A stretch of 64,000 bases of DNA from WHSW01 sp963821025 (GCA_963821025.1 CAWGCG010000004.1:744001-808000), one strand, 5' to 3'; shown: positions 9,488-18,673, counted from the first letter of the stretch. Made by a program: numbers and translations. Notes: a model not told the origin generated them from the letters alone.

Positions 9488-10732
9488 CTAGAGGAACGCC
9501 CGGCCCTCGCCGCGATAGGTCTCGACCTCGTCGACGATCCGCTCGCCCTCGATCAGATAGAGCGAGTCGAAGCGCTCACAGAGCTCCCCGGCCTTCGCGT
9601 GGCGTAGGTAGACGCGGTCGCCGATCCGCAGCCTGTGGGCGGCGGCTCCGTGCACCGGCGTCTGCACCTCGCCGGCTCCCTCCTGGCGGTCGAGTCGAAG
9701 CCCGCCCGGGAGGTAGGGCTCGGGGAGGCGATCGGCGCTCGCCGTTCCCGAGGCGGGGTAGCCGCCGCCGAGCAACGTCGCCACGCCTCCGACCGGCCTG
9801 CGGACGACCGGCAGGCAGAAGAAGGCGGCGGGCTCGAGGTCGAGCGAGCGGTAGCTGTCGAACAGCCCCGGGGCATAGAACCCCGAGCCCGCGGTGAGCT
9901 CGTCGACCGCGCCGAGGGCGGCGGTTCGGGCGAGGCTGCCGGTGCCGCCGCCGTTGACGAACTCGAGCGCGCCGCCCCGGGCGCCGACCGTCTCCCGAAC
10001 CGCCGCGATGATCCCCGGAAGGCGCGCGTGGATGTCTCGCTCAGAGCCCGCCTGCATCGCGCGGATCTCGGCCGAGCGCAGCGGCTTGCCGGCAATCCGG
10101 TCGCCGACCCCGGCGATCTGTCCCTCATAAGCCATCACTCCCGCCAGCTTGGTGCCCGGGCGATCCTCGATCTCGCGGGCCATCCGGCGGGCGCGAGCTG
10201 CATCGTGCACCGGCGAACGCTTCGGCCCGATCCGCGCCACCCGGCCCCCGAACGGCCACCAGCCGAGATCGATGTCGAGGCAGACCCGAACCTGCGCCGG
10301 CCCGCCGCCGATCGCGCCCTCGATCAGGTCGAGGTGGGGCCGGTCGTCGACCATCAACACCGGTGCGCGTTCCGGCGCCTCGGCGGCGAGCCGCGCGACC
10401 TTTGCAATCGCGCCGCGATCGACGGTCGGGTAGGCGACGACGAGGTCCTCGAAGCCCCGTTTCGCCAGATGAAGCGCCTCGGGGGCGGTGAAGGCGAGCA
10501 CCCCTCGAAAGCCCGGATCGAGGTCGAGGATGCGCCGCAGGACCGCGCTCGAGCGCACCGACTTGGAGGCGACCCGGATCGGCAGTCCCCCGGCCTGGTC
10601 GAGCATCAGGCGAGCGTTTCGGCCCATCGCATCGAGGTCGATGAAGGCGAAAGGGGGCGTCGCGGAGGCAAGGATCGCGTCGTAGCGGGCCTTCAGCGCC
10701 TCGCGGTCGATGTTGTCGGCAGTCTCGCCCAA
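9488..10732 (-). CDS. PLP-dependent amino acid deaminase/aldolase (D-threonine aldolase/D-serine dehydratase-like)
   Basis: A 414-residue fold-type III PLP enzyme. The N-terminal alanine-racemase-like barrel has the Schiff-base lysine in PIRVASKSVR (Lys57), with FAFIDLDAMGRNAR before it and EFVNGGGTGS and TAGSGFYAPGLFD later. The C-terminal domain HRLRIGDRVYLRHAKAGELC resembles the metal-binding DSD1-like module of D-serine dehydratases and D-threonine aldolases. The product name follows the usual family label; the substrate is likely a D-beta-hydroxy amino acid. It stands alone, convergent with the cupin gene and divergent from the tRNA-Ser. Frame intact. Confidence 0.82.
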   Translation of the reverse strand: MGETADNIDREALKARYDAILASATPPFAFIDLDAMGRNARLMLDQAGGLPIRVASKSVRSSAVLRRILDLDPGFRGVLAFTAPEALHLAKRGFEDLVVAYPTVDRGAIAKVARLAAEAPERAPVLMVDDRPHLDLIEGAIGGGPAQVRVCLDIDLGWWPFGGRVARIGPKRSPVHDAARARRMAREIEDRPGTKLAGVMAYEGQIAGVGDRIAGKPLRSAEIRAMQAGSERDIHARLPGIIAAVRETVGARGGALEFVNGGGTGSLARTAALGAVDELTAGSGFYAPGLFDSYRSLDLEPAAFFCLPVVRRPVGGVATLLGGGYPASGTASADRLPEPYLPGGLRLDRQEGAGEVQTPVHGAAAHRLRIGDRVYLRHAKAGELCERFDSLYLIEGERIVDEVETYRGEGRAFL

Positions 10733-10802
10733 GGGCCGCGAGGGTATCTGGCCGCCCGACGCCGAGGATCGTCTGGGACCCTAGAATCGGCTGCGTCCCC
10801 GA

Positions 10803-10891
10803 GGAGAGGTGGCCGAGTGGCTGAAGGCACTCGCCTGCTAAGCGAGTAGGGGGCGCAAGCTCTCTCGCGGGTTCGAATCCCGCCCTCTCCG
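10803..10891 (+). tRNA. tRNA-Ser (anticodon GCU)
   Basis: An 89-nt class II tRNA. The acceptor strands GGAGAGG and CCTCTCC pair, followed by discriminator G at 10891. The D-arm is GGCCGAGTGGCTGAAGGC, the anticodon stem-loop CTCGCCTGCTAAGCGAG has anticodon GCT, and a long variable arm and GGTTCGAATCC T-arm follow. No CCA is encoded. Confidence 0.95.
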
Positions 10892-10927
10892 CTCTCGCGC
10901 CCGGCCTGTTCAGACTGTCGGAGGAAG

Positions 10928-11735
10928 ATGTCGAGACGCGAAAACCTGATCGCCGCCGCGATTGCGGCGTTGACGCTGTTGCTCGGTGCGGCCGCGGCTT
11001 GGTGGTTGCTCGATGACGAGGCGACCCCCACGGCCGGAAGCGAGGTTCGGTTGACGGCTCCGGCCGCCACCGAGGCCCCGGCCGCCGCGTCCGGCGGCGA
11101 GCGAGACGGGTCTCGAATCGCCCTCGAGATACCGGAGCAGGCGAGCGCCGTGGTCTGGGTCAAGCGGGGGAGGACCGCCGTGTTGCGGTCTCGCCCGGGT
11201 GGCGAGGTGGTCGAGCGAGCCGACCGGCAGACCGAGTTCGGCTCGCTGAGCGTGTTCGGCGTGGTCCGCCAGCGCGGCGAATGGGCCGGGGTGACGACGC
11301 CGGCGCTGCCCAACAATCAGCTCGCCTGGCTGCGCCTCGATCGCAGATCAGCTCGAGCCGGGTGGACGAGGCTCTCGCTCGTCGTCGACCTCTCCGCGCG
11401 GCGCGCCGAGCTTCAGGGCGGCGGACCGGGTGAGTGACTCGTTCGCGGTCACCGTCGGGGCCCCCGGATCGGAGACCCCGACCGGGCGCTTCGCCGTCAC
11501 CGACACCTTCCGCGGCAACCTCAATTCCGCCTACGGTTGCTGCGCGGTCGCGCTCAGCGCGACCCAGCCGAACCTACCCTCGGGCTGGCTCGGTGGCAAC
11601 AGGATCGCGATCCACGGTAATCCGGGAACGCTCGGCGCCGCCGTCTCGAGTGGCTGCATCCGCGCCGCGGACGAGAAGGTCAGCGAGCTGGTGAACCGCG
11701 TGCCGCTAGGGACCCCGGTGATCATCCGAAGCTAG
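10928..11735 (+). CDS. L,D-transpeptidase (YkuD) with N-terminal membrane anchor, frame broken
   Basis: About 268 residues. An N-terminal membrane anchor (LIAAAIAALTLLLGAAAAWW) is followed by an Ala/Pro-rich linker and an SH3-like segment (AVVWVKRGRTAVLRSRPGG). The YkuD catalytic domain follows: SFAVTVGAPGSETPTGRFAV, then NRIAIHGNPG and SSGCIRAAD, which supply the catalytic His and Cys. A break near 11415, explained by one extra base, separates the linker from the catalytic part. It makes 3-3 peptidoglycan cross-links or anchors envelope polymers outside the membrane. It is transcribed just after tRNA-Ser(GCU). Confidence 0.82.
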
Positions 11736-11792
11736 CCGGGATCCCAGCTGCTCGACCAGTGCCGCCTCGAGGGCAGCGCGCGAGCCGGTCGT

Positions 11793-12267
11793 TCACCGCA
11801 TGAACGCTTCCAGGTTCTCGCGCGCCTGGCCGCGGATCTTGTTCTGAATCGGCGGGCGACCAGCCCAGCACCACACCGACCGGCCCGAGCGCCTGGCGCG
11901 CCCACAGCCAGAGGTCGAAGGAGTCGGTGTGCTCGGCGATCAGGCCGTCGGAGAAGACGAAGGACGCATCGATCTCGTTGCGCACGCTGCGGCCGGTGGC
12001 GCTGAAGCTGTAATCGGCGACCCAGTGCGCGCGAGCCGCGCTCGCCCTCGGTCGCGACTTCGGAGTGGGTGATCTCCAGGTCGGTGCCGCGCTCGCAAAC
12101 ATCCTCCACATCCCCCGAACCTCGTCGCCGCGCAGGTCGCGAAAGACCGGATCCGAGAAGGTGGGGTCGGTCGTGTAGCAGGCCGCCATCGTCTCGTGAT
12201 CGCGCCGGCCGAACGCTTCGTAGAAGCGATCGATCAGCTTCGCGTTGGCGGCGGGATCGGCAGCCAC
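11793..12267 (-). CDS. SnoaL-like/NTF2-fold protein (frame broken)
   Basis: About 157 residues across frames. The start MAADPAANAKLIDRFYEAFG and AACYTTDPTFSDPVFRDLRG match NTF2-like SnoaL proteins. The centre reads DLEITHSEVATEGERG in a second frame, then HWVADYSFSATGRSV returns to the first. The corrected C-terminus is IQNKIRGQARENLEAFMR with TGA at 11793-11795. Breaks lie near 12040-12100 and 11850. Such proteins are small ligand binders or isomerases; no specific role can be given. It converges with the L,D-transpeptidase. Confidence 0.7.
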
Positions 12268-12311
12268 CCGCCGATCGTATCCCGGCTGCGGCCGGTGCCG
12301 GGGGAGAGGGC

Positions 12312-12602
12312 TTAGGGCGCTTGCATCTCCAGCTTGACCTCGCAGAGGTCGACCGAGGCGCGAGTTCCCATCGCTCCCCGCGGAGGGCTCATCTCGTTGA
12401 GCACCTCGTCGCCTTTGCGCATGTCCTCCTCGGTGTCGAAGAAGCCGATCGCGACGACGGTGCCGTTCGCCTCGTCCGCCAGCATCGTGAATGCCTTTCC
12501 CGGCACCCCTTCGGGCGGCCCGGTCCGTTCGCTTATATCGGCGACGTTCTTGCGAAGGGAATCGGCGTCCACACCCGTGAACCGCACAACTCTCGCGTAC
12601 AT
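12312..12602 (-). CDS. Small dimeric alpha/beta-barrel-like protein
   Basis: A 96-residue protein: MYARVVRFTGVDADSLRKNV, then ANGTVVAIGFFDTEEDMRKG and a C-terminal strand. The pattern (short strand, helix, GKAFTMLADEANG, then GFFDTEEDM) resembles the ferredoxin-like fold of antibiotic-biosynthesis-monooxygenase/EthD-type proteins. It follows the SnoaL-like gene's start in the same direction, 44 bp upstream. Function unknown. Confidence 0.65.
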   Translation of the reverse strand: MYARVVRFTGVDADSLRKNVADISERTGPPEGVPGKAFTMLADEANGTVVAIGFFDTEEDMRKGDEVLNEMSPPRGAMGTRASVDLCEVKLEMQAP

Positions 12603-12672
12603 GAATTCCTCCTCGGTAGCTTGAGCCCGAACCTACACCTCTCCCCGGCGCGCCCGCCTAGAATCGTCGGCG

Positions 12673-12717
12673 GGGCCCGTAGCTCAGCCGGATAGAGCGT
12701 CGGTCTACGAAACCGAA
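12673..12717 (+). pseudogene. tRNA-Arg(ACG) 5' half (truncated tRNA)
   Basis: These 45 bases are identical to the first 45 of the intact tRNA-Arg(ACG) at 14893-14966: acceptor 5' strand, D-arm and the whole anticodon arm. Identity stops after ACCGAA. The next bases (GGCTCGATCC, 12720-12729) resemble a decayed T-arm but cannot pair with the acceptor. The missing part corresponds exactly to the 29-bp fragment at 26695-26723. A truncated recombinase gene begins about 165 bp downstream, so this is probably a relic left end of an integrated element. Confidence 0.85.
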
Positions 12718-12835
12718 TCGGCTCGATCCAATGAAGCCCTGCTAAGGCCATGAATCCGTCAAGAATGCCTGCTATGGGCGACTTTCCGGGGCACGCCGCG
12801 ACGTACCGCTAGAACCCGCCGTAAGCCGCTATGCC

Positions 12836-12853
12836 GTAGGCGGGACGTAGGCG
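12836..12853. repeat. 18-bp direct repeat, copy 1
   Basis: GTAGGCGGGACGTAGGCG occurs here and again at 14819-14836, same orientation. It contains two spaced copies of GTAGGCG; a related GTAAGCCG lies just upstream (about 12821). It sits between the half-tRNA and the recombinase remnant, where integrase arm-binding sites would be expected. Function is inferred only. Confidence 0.6.
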
Positions 12854-12883
12854 GACCACGCAAGGAGGAGCCGTCCTGGCGAC

Positions 12884-13292
12884 GTGGTCCACTGCGCGGT
12901 GATGGACTGCGACAACTGGGCCGCTCTACTCGCGCTCGGTAACGGTCCCGATGACCTCGTGTTCACGACGCCGACCGGCAAGCCGGTGCGCCAGAACCTG
13001 TTCAAGAAGCGGGTCTTTGATCCCGCCGTCGAGCGGGTGCTGCCGGCTGACAAGGCGGGCCTCCGCTGGCACGACCTGCGCCATACGTGCGCGCTTGATG
13101 CTCGCGGTCTCGCCAACCCTCCACGCCGTCAAGGTCCGCCTCGGCCACGAGAGCATCAAGACGACCGTCGATCTGTACGGCCACCTGGTCCCCAGCGTTG
13201 ACGCGGGGCTCTCGGACGGCCTCGGCGAGATGTTCGAGTCCGCGCCGGCCGAGCCGACCGCCGAGCCGAACGTTGTCGAGCTTCGCCCGTAG
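12884..13292 (+). pseudogene. Tyrosine recombinase (phage integrase) C-terminal remnant
   Basis: About 136 residues of the catalytic domain survive: DDLVFTTPTGKPVRQNLFKK, LRWHDLRHTCA (catalytic His and second Arg), then in another frame VRLGHESIKTTVDLYGHLVP (catalytic His and nucleophile Tyr). The core-binding domain and the segment with the first catalytic Arg are missing; stops break the frames between 12720 and 12880. One base change near 13100 splits the rest. It lies next to the half tRNA-Arg, as an integrase does at the end of an integrated element. It is not expected to be active. Confidence 0.85.
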
Positions 13293-13437
13293 AGCGCGGC
13301 GCTACGAGCCGGTCTTGAACTTGACGACCTGGCGTCGGCCGTTGTGGGTTCGGCGGCAGGTCACCACACCTAGCTCGTATCCGCGCAAGAGCGGAACTGC
13401 AGCACCCTCGTCGGGAGCTGACCGCGTGTTCGGATCG

Positions 13438-14436
13438 TCAGGCCCGCAGGAGCAGCTTTCCAAGTACGCCGCGCGAGGCCAGCCGCTCGTGCGCCTCGGC
13501 GGCGCGCGCGAGCTCGAAGCGGTCGGCGATGCGCGCGTCGAAGCGCCCGGCCGCGACCGCCTCGAGGATGGTGGCGAGCGCCCGCGCGCGGTCTGCGCCG
13601 GTGCGCAGGTAGTCGTTGCTGGCCGAGACCCATCGCACGGTCAGCGATCCGGCCCGGCCCTCACCGGTGATCCCCGACAGGCGCCCGGGATCGAACGGTT
13701 CCACCGGCCCGCTCGACTGTCCGTAGAGCACCAGCGTGCCGCGCGTCGCCAGCATCGCCAGGCTGGCGTCGAAGCTCTCGCGGCCGCCGGCGTCGTAGAC
13801 GTGCGCCGCGCCGGCGCCACCGGTCACGCCGAGCACCGCTCCCACCGGATCCGGCGTCTCGGAGAGCGCGAACGCGTGATCGGCCCCGAGCGCGCGCGCC
13901 GCGGCGGCCTTCGCCGGCGTCGAGGCCAGGCCGATCACCGTCGCACCCGCGGCGGCGGCGAGCTGTACAACCGCGCCCCCGGTGGCGCCGGCGGCCGCCT
14001 GCACGACGACGGCGTCACCGGCGCCTGGTCGCGCCGCCTCGCGCGTGAGCACATGGGCGGTCGTTCCGCACATCGCGACCGCGGCGGCGACGTCGAGCGG
14101 CACGTCGGGCGCCAGCGCGACAACGTGCTTCGGGCCCACGGCGGTCAGCTCCGCGTAGACGCCCGAGAGGTGCCCGAAGTGGACGACCGGGCGCCCGAGC
14201 AGCGCGGCGTCGGCGTCCGGGCCGGTCGCGACCACCTCGCCGGCGGCCTCGATCCCGGGCACGAGCGGCAGGTCGACCGGGTAGGGCCGGCCCTCGCGAT
14301 GCTGGAGGTCAACGTAGTTGACCCCGATCCAGCGGTTGCGGACGAGGAGCTCGTCGGCGCTCGGAACCGGCTCGGGGCGCTCGACCGGCCGCAGCACTCT
14401 AGGCCCGCCGTGCCGATTGATCTCGATCGCCAGCAT
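13438..14436 (-). CDS. Zinc-independent quinone oxidoreductase-type alcohol dehydrogenase (MDR family)
   Basis: A 332-residue medium-chain reductase. The start MLAIEINRHGGPRVLRPVER was chosen over a longer upstream extension because it matches where the family begins. The N-terminal GroES-like domain includes GVNYVDLQHREG and PLVPGIEAAGEVV. The Rossmann domain has VVVQAAAGATGGAVVQLAAA followed by GATVIGLAST and GADHAFAL. No structural-zinc cysteine cluster is present. It probably reduces quinones or alpha,beta-unsaturated carbonyls with NADPH. It lies inside the segment between the half tRNA-Arg and the intact tRNA-Arg, so it may be cargo of the older element. Confidence 0.85.
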   Translation of the reverse strand: MLAIEINRHGGPRVLRPVERPEPVPSADELLVRNRWIGVNYVDLQHREGRPYPVDLPLVPGIEAAGEVVATGPDADAALLGRPVVHFGHLSGVYAELTAVGPKHVVALAPDVPLDVAAAVAMCGTTAHVLTREAARPGAGDAVVVQAAAGATGGAVVQLAAAAGATVIGLASTPAKAAAARALGADHAFALSETPDPVGAVLGVTGGAGAAHVYDAGGRESFDASLAMLATRGTLVLYGQSSGPVEPFDPGRLSGITGEGRAGSLTVRWVSASNDYLRTGADRARALATILEAVAAGRFDARIADRFELARAAEAHERLASRGVLGKLLLRA

Positions 14437-14892
14437 CGACGACACGGTTATACCGCCGGCTGATCGTTGACCGCCTCTCACGCCTGAGGCCCAATCTCTC
14501 GCAACGCCGCTTCGCGGACCCAAGCACGCGCCGTTTGCGCGGTTCCGCGTGCTCCTGCTGGTCGTCCGAGACTCGAAAGCGCGCCACGTCGCGGCTGCTC
14601 AGGGACGCAGCCGCGACGTTTGTCGCGCGTAAGCCGACCAGCTCGACGCGCGATTTGAGGCTGAGCGGCCCGCTCTGATCGAAGCGTTGAGGGGGCGGGA
14701 GGTCACAACCGACTAAGACCGCCCCGCGAGGGCGACCGGGCTGCGCCAGTCGTGTGGCTCGGCCTCCCTCCTGGCGCTAGCATCGAGGGCCGCGTCGCGA
14801 TCCCGAACCGCTCCGTTGGTAGGCGGGACGTAGGCGCGGCCCGATTCGAGAGGGGCGGCCGAAGGGCCGAATCCCGCTTGAATACTGGGTAT
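14437..14892. other. Non-coding stretch upstream of tRNA-Arg
   Basis: About 455 bp between the reductase start and tRNA-Arg. The open frames here have no recognisable protein. It contains the second copy of the 18-bp repeat (14819-14836) and presumably the promoter of the tRNA (TTGAATACT about 15 bp before it). Nothing else can be supported. Confidence 0.5.
14819..14836. repeat. 18-bp direct repeat, copy 2
   Basis: Second exact copy of GTAGGCGGGACGTAGGCG, 56 bp before the intact tRNA-Arg and 1983 bp from copy 1. The two copies bracket the recombinase remnant and the reductase gene. Confidence 0.6.
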
Positions 14893-14966
14893 GGGCCCGT
14901 AGCTCAGCCGGATAGAGCGTCGGTCTACGAAACCGAAGGTCACAGGTTCGAATCCTGTCGGGCCCG
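14893..14966 (+). tRNA. tRNA-Arg (anticodon ACG)
   Basis: A 74-nt complete tRNA. Acceptor GGGCCCG pairs with CGGGCCC, discriminator G at 14966. The D-arm is GCTCAGCCGGATAGAGC, the anticodon arm TCGGTCTACGAAACCGA has anticodon ACG, and the T-arm ACAGGTTCGAATCCTGT is intact. No CCA is encoded. Its last 29 bases form the left copy of the island's attachment repeat, as in elements that rebuild their target tRNA. Confidence 0.97.
14938..14966. repeat. Attachment site attL: 29-bp tRNA 3' end repeat
   Basis: The 3' portion of tRNA-Arg (from GGTCACAGGTTCG to GGGCCCG) is repeated exactly at 26695-26723 in direct orientation. The bases just outside differ (A before the left copy, G before the right; C after the left, T after the right). 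This is the classic attL/attR signature of a tyrosine-recombinase island. Confidence 0.88.
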
Positions 14967-14986
14967 CTTTAAGATCTCGCGCATTT

Positions 14987-15004
14987 CTCGCTTGATCAAG
15001 CGAG
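14987..15004. terminator. Perfect palindrome/hairpin after tRNA-Arg
   Basis: CTCGCTTGATCAAGCGAG is a perfect 18-bp palindrome 21 bp after the tRNA end, followed by TTT. It is probably the tRNA terminator. A related hairpin lies 31 bp beyond the right attachment repeat (26754-26767). Confidence 0.6.
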
Positions 15005-15220
15005 TTTCGCGTCTCGCCTTGTCGCGCCGCGTCGGGTGCCCAGGCCGGTGGTCCGGGCGACAGGCGTGGGAAGCCATCCCGCAGACGAGGGGCCGCCGAA
15101 TGCGCTCGACGCAGGCGGTCGACCCTTGGGTTCGTTTCGGTTCGTCGGTCTTGACTTCGCAGGGTTGGATGAGAGGGTCCGGTTGCCAACCAGCGAGGCG
15201 GGAACGAGGAGGAGCCGAGG

Positions 15221-17470
15221 ATGAACCAGCCCCGCAGCCTCGCAGCCCGTGCCGGGCGCTGGAGCGCCACCCACCGCAAGGCGGCGATCTGGGGCTGGCT
15301 GGCATTTGTGATCGTCTCCTTTGCGATCGGCGGCGCGGTAGGGACAAAGGTCCTCCAGCAGGACGAGCTCGGGGTCGGCGAGTCCGGCCGCGCCGACCAG
15401 ACGATCGAGGGGGCGTTCCCGAGAAGTGCCGAGGAGCTCGTCCTTGTCCAGAGCGACACCGAGACGGCGACCGACCCGAGCTTCCGCGCCGCGGTCGCCG
15501 ACGTGCAACGGCGCCTCGAGGAGGTGCCCTACGCCCAGGAGTTCGAGAGTCCCTATGCGACGGGCAACAGCGGCCAGATCTCCGCCGACGGCCACTCTGC
15601 CCTGCTTCGCTTCAAGATCACCGGCGACGACACCGAGACGGAGGAGCGAGTTGGGCCGGCCCTTGCCGCGGTCAGCGCCGCGCAGGCGGCCAACCCGGGC
15701 TTCACGCTCGGCGAAACCGGCGACGCCAGCGTCAACAAGCAGCTCAACCAGTCGATCAGCGACGACTTCAAACAGGCGCTGTTCACCTCTCTGCCGATCA
15801 CCCTGCTGATCCTGCTGCTCGCCTTCGGCGCACTGGTGGCTGCCGGCGTGCCGCTGTTGCTGGCGCTCACCGCGGTGCTGGCGACGATCGGGCTTATGGG
15901 CCCGATCAGCCAGATCAGCGGGGTAGACAGCTCCGTCAACGAGGTGATCCTGCTGATCGGGCTTGCGGTGGGAGTCGACTACTCGATGTTCTACCTGCGC
16001 CGCGAACGCGAGGAACGCGAGTTGGGGCGCAGCGAATCGGCATCGCTGGCGGCCGCCGCCGCCACCTCCGGGCGCGCGGTGATGATCTCCGGATTCACGG
16101 TGATGGTCGCGATGGCCGGGATGTACCTGGCCGGGGCGTCGACGTTCCACTCGTTCGCCACCGGCACGATCCTCGTCGTCGCGGTGGCGGTGGTCGGATC
16201 GCTGACCGTTCTTCCGGCGACCCTGGCTTGGCTCGGGGACCGAATCGAGAAGGGAGGGGTCCCGATCATCAAGGACCAGCCATGGAACGCCGGGGAGAGC
16301 GCGCTGTGGTCACGGATCCTGAACCCGGTCCTCCGTCATCCCGTCATTTCGGTCGTGGCTGCGGGAGGCTTGCTGGTGGTCCTGTCGATTCCTGCCTTTC
16401 GCCTTCACACGGCGAACCCGAGTGTCAGGACTCTGCCGCAGGACCTCGCCGTGATCAAGACCTACAACCAGATTCAGGAGGTCTTCCCGGGCGGGCCAAT
16501 CCCGGCGGTCGTCGCGGTCAGCGCCGATGACGTGACCTCACCCGAGGTGAGGGGCGCGATTGCAGACCTGCGCAACGAGGCCGCCTCCAGCGCTGACTTC
16601 GAGCAGCCGATCACGACCGATATCAGCGCCGACCGCACGGTCGCCCAGGTCAGCATCCCGCTGGCCGGAGACGGCAGCGACTCGAAATCGACGGCGGCGC
16701 TTACCGCGCTGCGGGATGAGCTCATTCCGGCGACGGTCGGACGAGTGCAGGGCGTCACCGCCGATGTGACCGGCTATACCGCCGACTCGGAGGACTTCAC
16801 CGACACGCTGAAGTCGCACGCCCCCCTGGTATTCGCATTCGTGCTGCTGGCGGCGTTCATCCTGCTCCTGTTTACGTTCCGCTCGATCGTGATCCCATTC
16901 AAGGCGATTGTGCTCAACCTGCTCTCGGTCGGAGCTGCCTACGGGATCCTCGTATGGATATTCCAGGAAGGCCATCTCGAGTCGGTGCTCGGCTTCGAGT
17001 CGACCGGAGCGATCGTGTCATGGATGCCGATCTTCCTTTTCGTAGTCCTTTTCGGGCTCTCGATGGACTATCACGTGTTCATCCTCACCCGGATCCGCGA
17101 GGCCTTTGATCGCGGGATGCCAAGCGACGAAGCGGTGGCGCATGGGATCAAAACCACCGCGGGCGTGGTAACAAGCGCCGCCGTCGTGATGATTGCGGTG
17201 TTCGCGATCTTCGCCACCCTCTCGCTGCTGATCTTCAAGCAGCTTGGCGTCGGGCTGGCGATGGCGGTCCTTATCGACGCGACGATCATCCGCGGGGTGC
17301 TGCTCCCGGCGACGATGAAGCTGCTGGGCGATTGGAACTGGTACCTCCCGGCCTGGCTGGAGTGGCTGCCCCACGTCACCCACGAGCCCGGGATAGAGCC
17401 GTTCGAGCCAGGCGAGGCCGAGGCGGACGGGCGCGAGCCGGAACCGAAGCCGGCGGACGCCGGGGCTTAG
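15221..17470 (+). CDS. MMPL family RND-type transporter
   Basis: A 749-residue inner-membrane protein with duplicated MMPL halves: one hydrophobic segment near residue 25, a soluble domain (about 45-180), a block of five or six helices, a second soluble domain (about 400-530), and a second block of helices. Signatures are GLAVGVDYSMFYLRREREER in the first half and GLSMDYHVFILTRIREAFDR in the second, holding the conserved Asp/Tyr of proton-driven MMPL proteins. A strong ribosome site (AGGAGGAG) precedes the ATG. It probably exports lipids or hydrophobic toxic compounds. It is the first gene of the island; a flavoprotein gene follows in the same direction after 93 bp. Confidence 0.93.
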   Translation: MNQPRSLAARAGRWSATHRKAAIWGWLAFVIVSFAIGGAVGTKVLQQDELGVGESGRADQTIEGAFPRSAEELVLVQSDTETATDPSFRAAVADVQRRLEEVPYAQEFESPYATGNSGQISADGHSALLRFKITGDDTETEERVGPALAAVSAAQAANPGFTLGETGDASVNKQLNQSISDDFKQALFTSLPITLLILLLAFGALVAAGVPLLLALTAVLATIGLMGPISQISGVDSSVNEVILLIGLAVGVDYSMFYLRREREERELGRSESASLAAAAATSGRAVMISGFTVMVAMAGMYLAGASTFHSFATGTILVVAVAVVGSLTVLPATLAWLGDRIEKGGVPIIKDQPWNAGESALWSRILNPVLRHPVISVVAAGGLLVVLSIPAFRLHTANPSVRTLPQDLAVIKTYNQIQEVFPGGPIPAVVAVSADDVTSPEVRGAIADLRNEAASSADFEQPITTDISADRTVAQVSIPLAGDGSDSKSTAALTALRDELIPATVGRVQGVTADVTGYTADSEDFTDTLKSHAPLVFAFVLLAAFILLLFTFRSIVIPFKAIVLNLLSVGAAYGILVWIFQEGHLESVLGFESTGAIVSWMPIFLFVVLFGLSMDYHVFILTRIREAFDRGMPSDEAVAHGIKTTAGVVTSAAVVMIAVFAIFATLSLLIFKQLGVGLAMAVLIDATIIRGVLLPATMKLLGDWNWYLPAWLEWLPHVTHEPGIEPFEPGEAEADGREPEPKPADAGA

Positions 17471-17563
17471 CACGAAGGTTATGACCACCGTGCTCCTTGC
17501 GAGTGTTGGCTGAGACCGGGAGCCGCGTCTTCATTTCCGAGTGTGAGTCGCTAGATTCGTCGC

Positions 17564-18673
17564 GTGGCAAACGGCAACTCGGTCGCTACCGAGGGGGTCG
17601 AGGTCCTCGTCATTGGCGGGGGCCAGGCTGGGCTGGCCATGGGCCACCACCTTGCCGAGCGCGAACTCACTTTTGTGGTCGCGGACGCCAATCCCGAGGT
17701 TGGTCACATGTGGCGCTCCCGCTGGAGGTCACTGAAGTTGTTCACCGCGGGCCATTACAACAACCTCCCGGGGATGGAGTTTCCTGCTGCCCGCGACAGC
17801 TACCCGGGCAAGGACGAGGTCGCCGACTTCCTTCGAACCTACGTCGAGAAGTTCGCGCTGCCGGTGCGCCTCGACACGACCGTGACTCGCCTCAGCCGAG
17901 CTGGTGACGACGGATATCTCGCGGAGACCACCACCGGCCCGATTCGAGCGGGCCAGGTGGTCGTTGCCACCGGGCCGTTCCAAGTCCCATTCACACCGGG
18001 GATCGCCGACGGGCTCGACCCGGAGCTGACGCAGCTTCACAGCGCCTCCTACCAGGGCCCCGACGATCTGCGCGAGGGCCGGATTCTTGTCGTTGGCGGG
18101 GCCAACTCCGGACAGCAGATCGCGCTCGAGCTGTCCGATTCGCGCCAGGTCGAGATTGCCATCGGCGAGAGGCTGCCGACGCTGCCGCAACGACCGCTGG
18201 GCCGCGACATCTGGTGGTGGCTGACCGCGACCAGACTCGCCCGGGTGCCGGTCTCCTCACGGCTCGGCCAGCGGTTGTCCCAGCGCGACGTGGTCATCGG
18301 TGGCGGCCTCCGTGAGCTGCGCCGGCACGGCGTCGGGGTCCGTCCCCGAGTCACTGGCGCCAGCGGCCGGACGATTACTTTCGAGGACGGCGAGTCAGCC
18401 GACTACGAGGGTGTCGTCTGGGCGACAGGCTTTCGGATCGACCACTCATGGATTGACCTCCCCGAGGTCAAGGACGAGCGAGGCCAGGTCGAGCATGTCC
18501 GCGGCGTGACCGAGGCGCCTGGGCTATATCTGCTTGGGATGACCTGGCAATACACGCGCACGTCGGCGCTGCTCGGCTGGGTCGGAAATGACGCCACGTT
18601 CGTGGCCGATCAGATTGAGACGGCAAAGCCAGGGCCGGCCCGGTCCGAATCACTCGCCACAACAACTTCTTGA
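17564..18673 (+). CDS. FAD/NAD(P)-dependent oxidoreductase (flavin monooxygenase/CzcO-like)
   Basis: A 369-residue two-dinucleotide-binding flavoprotein. The FAD motif VLVIGGGQAGLAMGHHL is near residue 15. GHMWRSRWRSLKLFTAGHYN is typical of the CzcO/YUCCA-like monooxygenase group. The NADPH-binding motif RILVVGGANSGQQIALEL is near 180, VVATGPFQVP near 135 and VVWATGFRIDHSWIDLP near 285. The start is GTG at 17564. It probably uses NADPH to oxidise a small substrate or acts as a reductase partner. It lies between the MMPL pump and the multicopper oxidase, spaced 15 bp from the latter's start, so these are likely one transcript. Confidence 0.88.
   Translation: MANGNSVATEGVEVLVIGGGQAGLAMGHHLAERELTFVVADANPEVGHMWRSRWRSLKLFTAGHYNNLPGMEFPAARDSYPGKDEVADFLRTYVEKFALPVRLDTTVTRLSRAGDDGYLAETTTGPIRAGQVVVATGPFQVPFTPGIADGLDPELTQLHSASYQGPDDLREGRILVVGGANSGQQIALELSDSRQVEIAIGERLPTLPQRPLGRDIWWWLTATRLARVPVSSRLGQRLSQRDVVIGGGLRELRRHGVGVRPRVTGASGRTITFEDGESADYEGVVWATGFRIDHSWIDLPEVKDERGQVEHVRGVTEAPGLYLLGMTWQYTRTSALLGWVGNDATFVADQIETAKPGPARSESLATTTS

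Noticed and set aside
13293..13437. Possible second integrase piece
   Set aside because: About 145 bp with no catalytic motif or coherent frame; left as non-coding.
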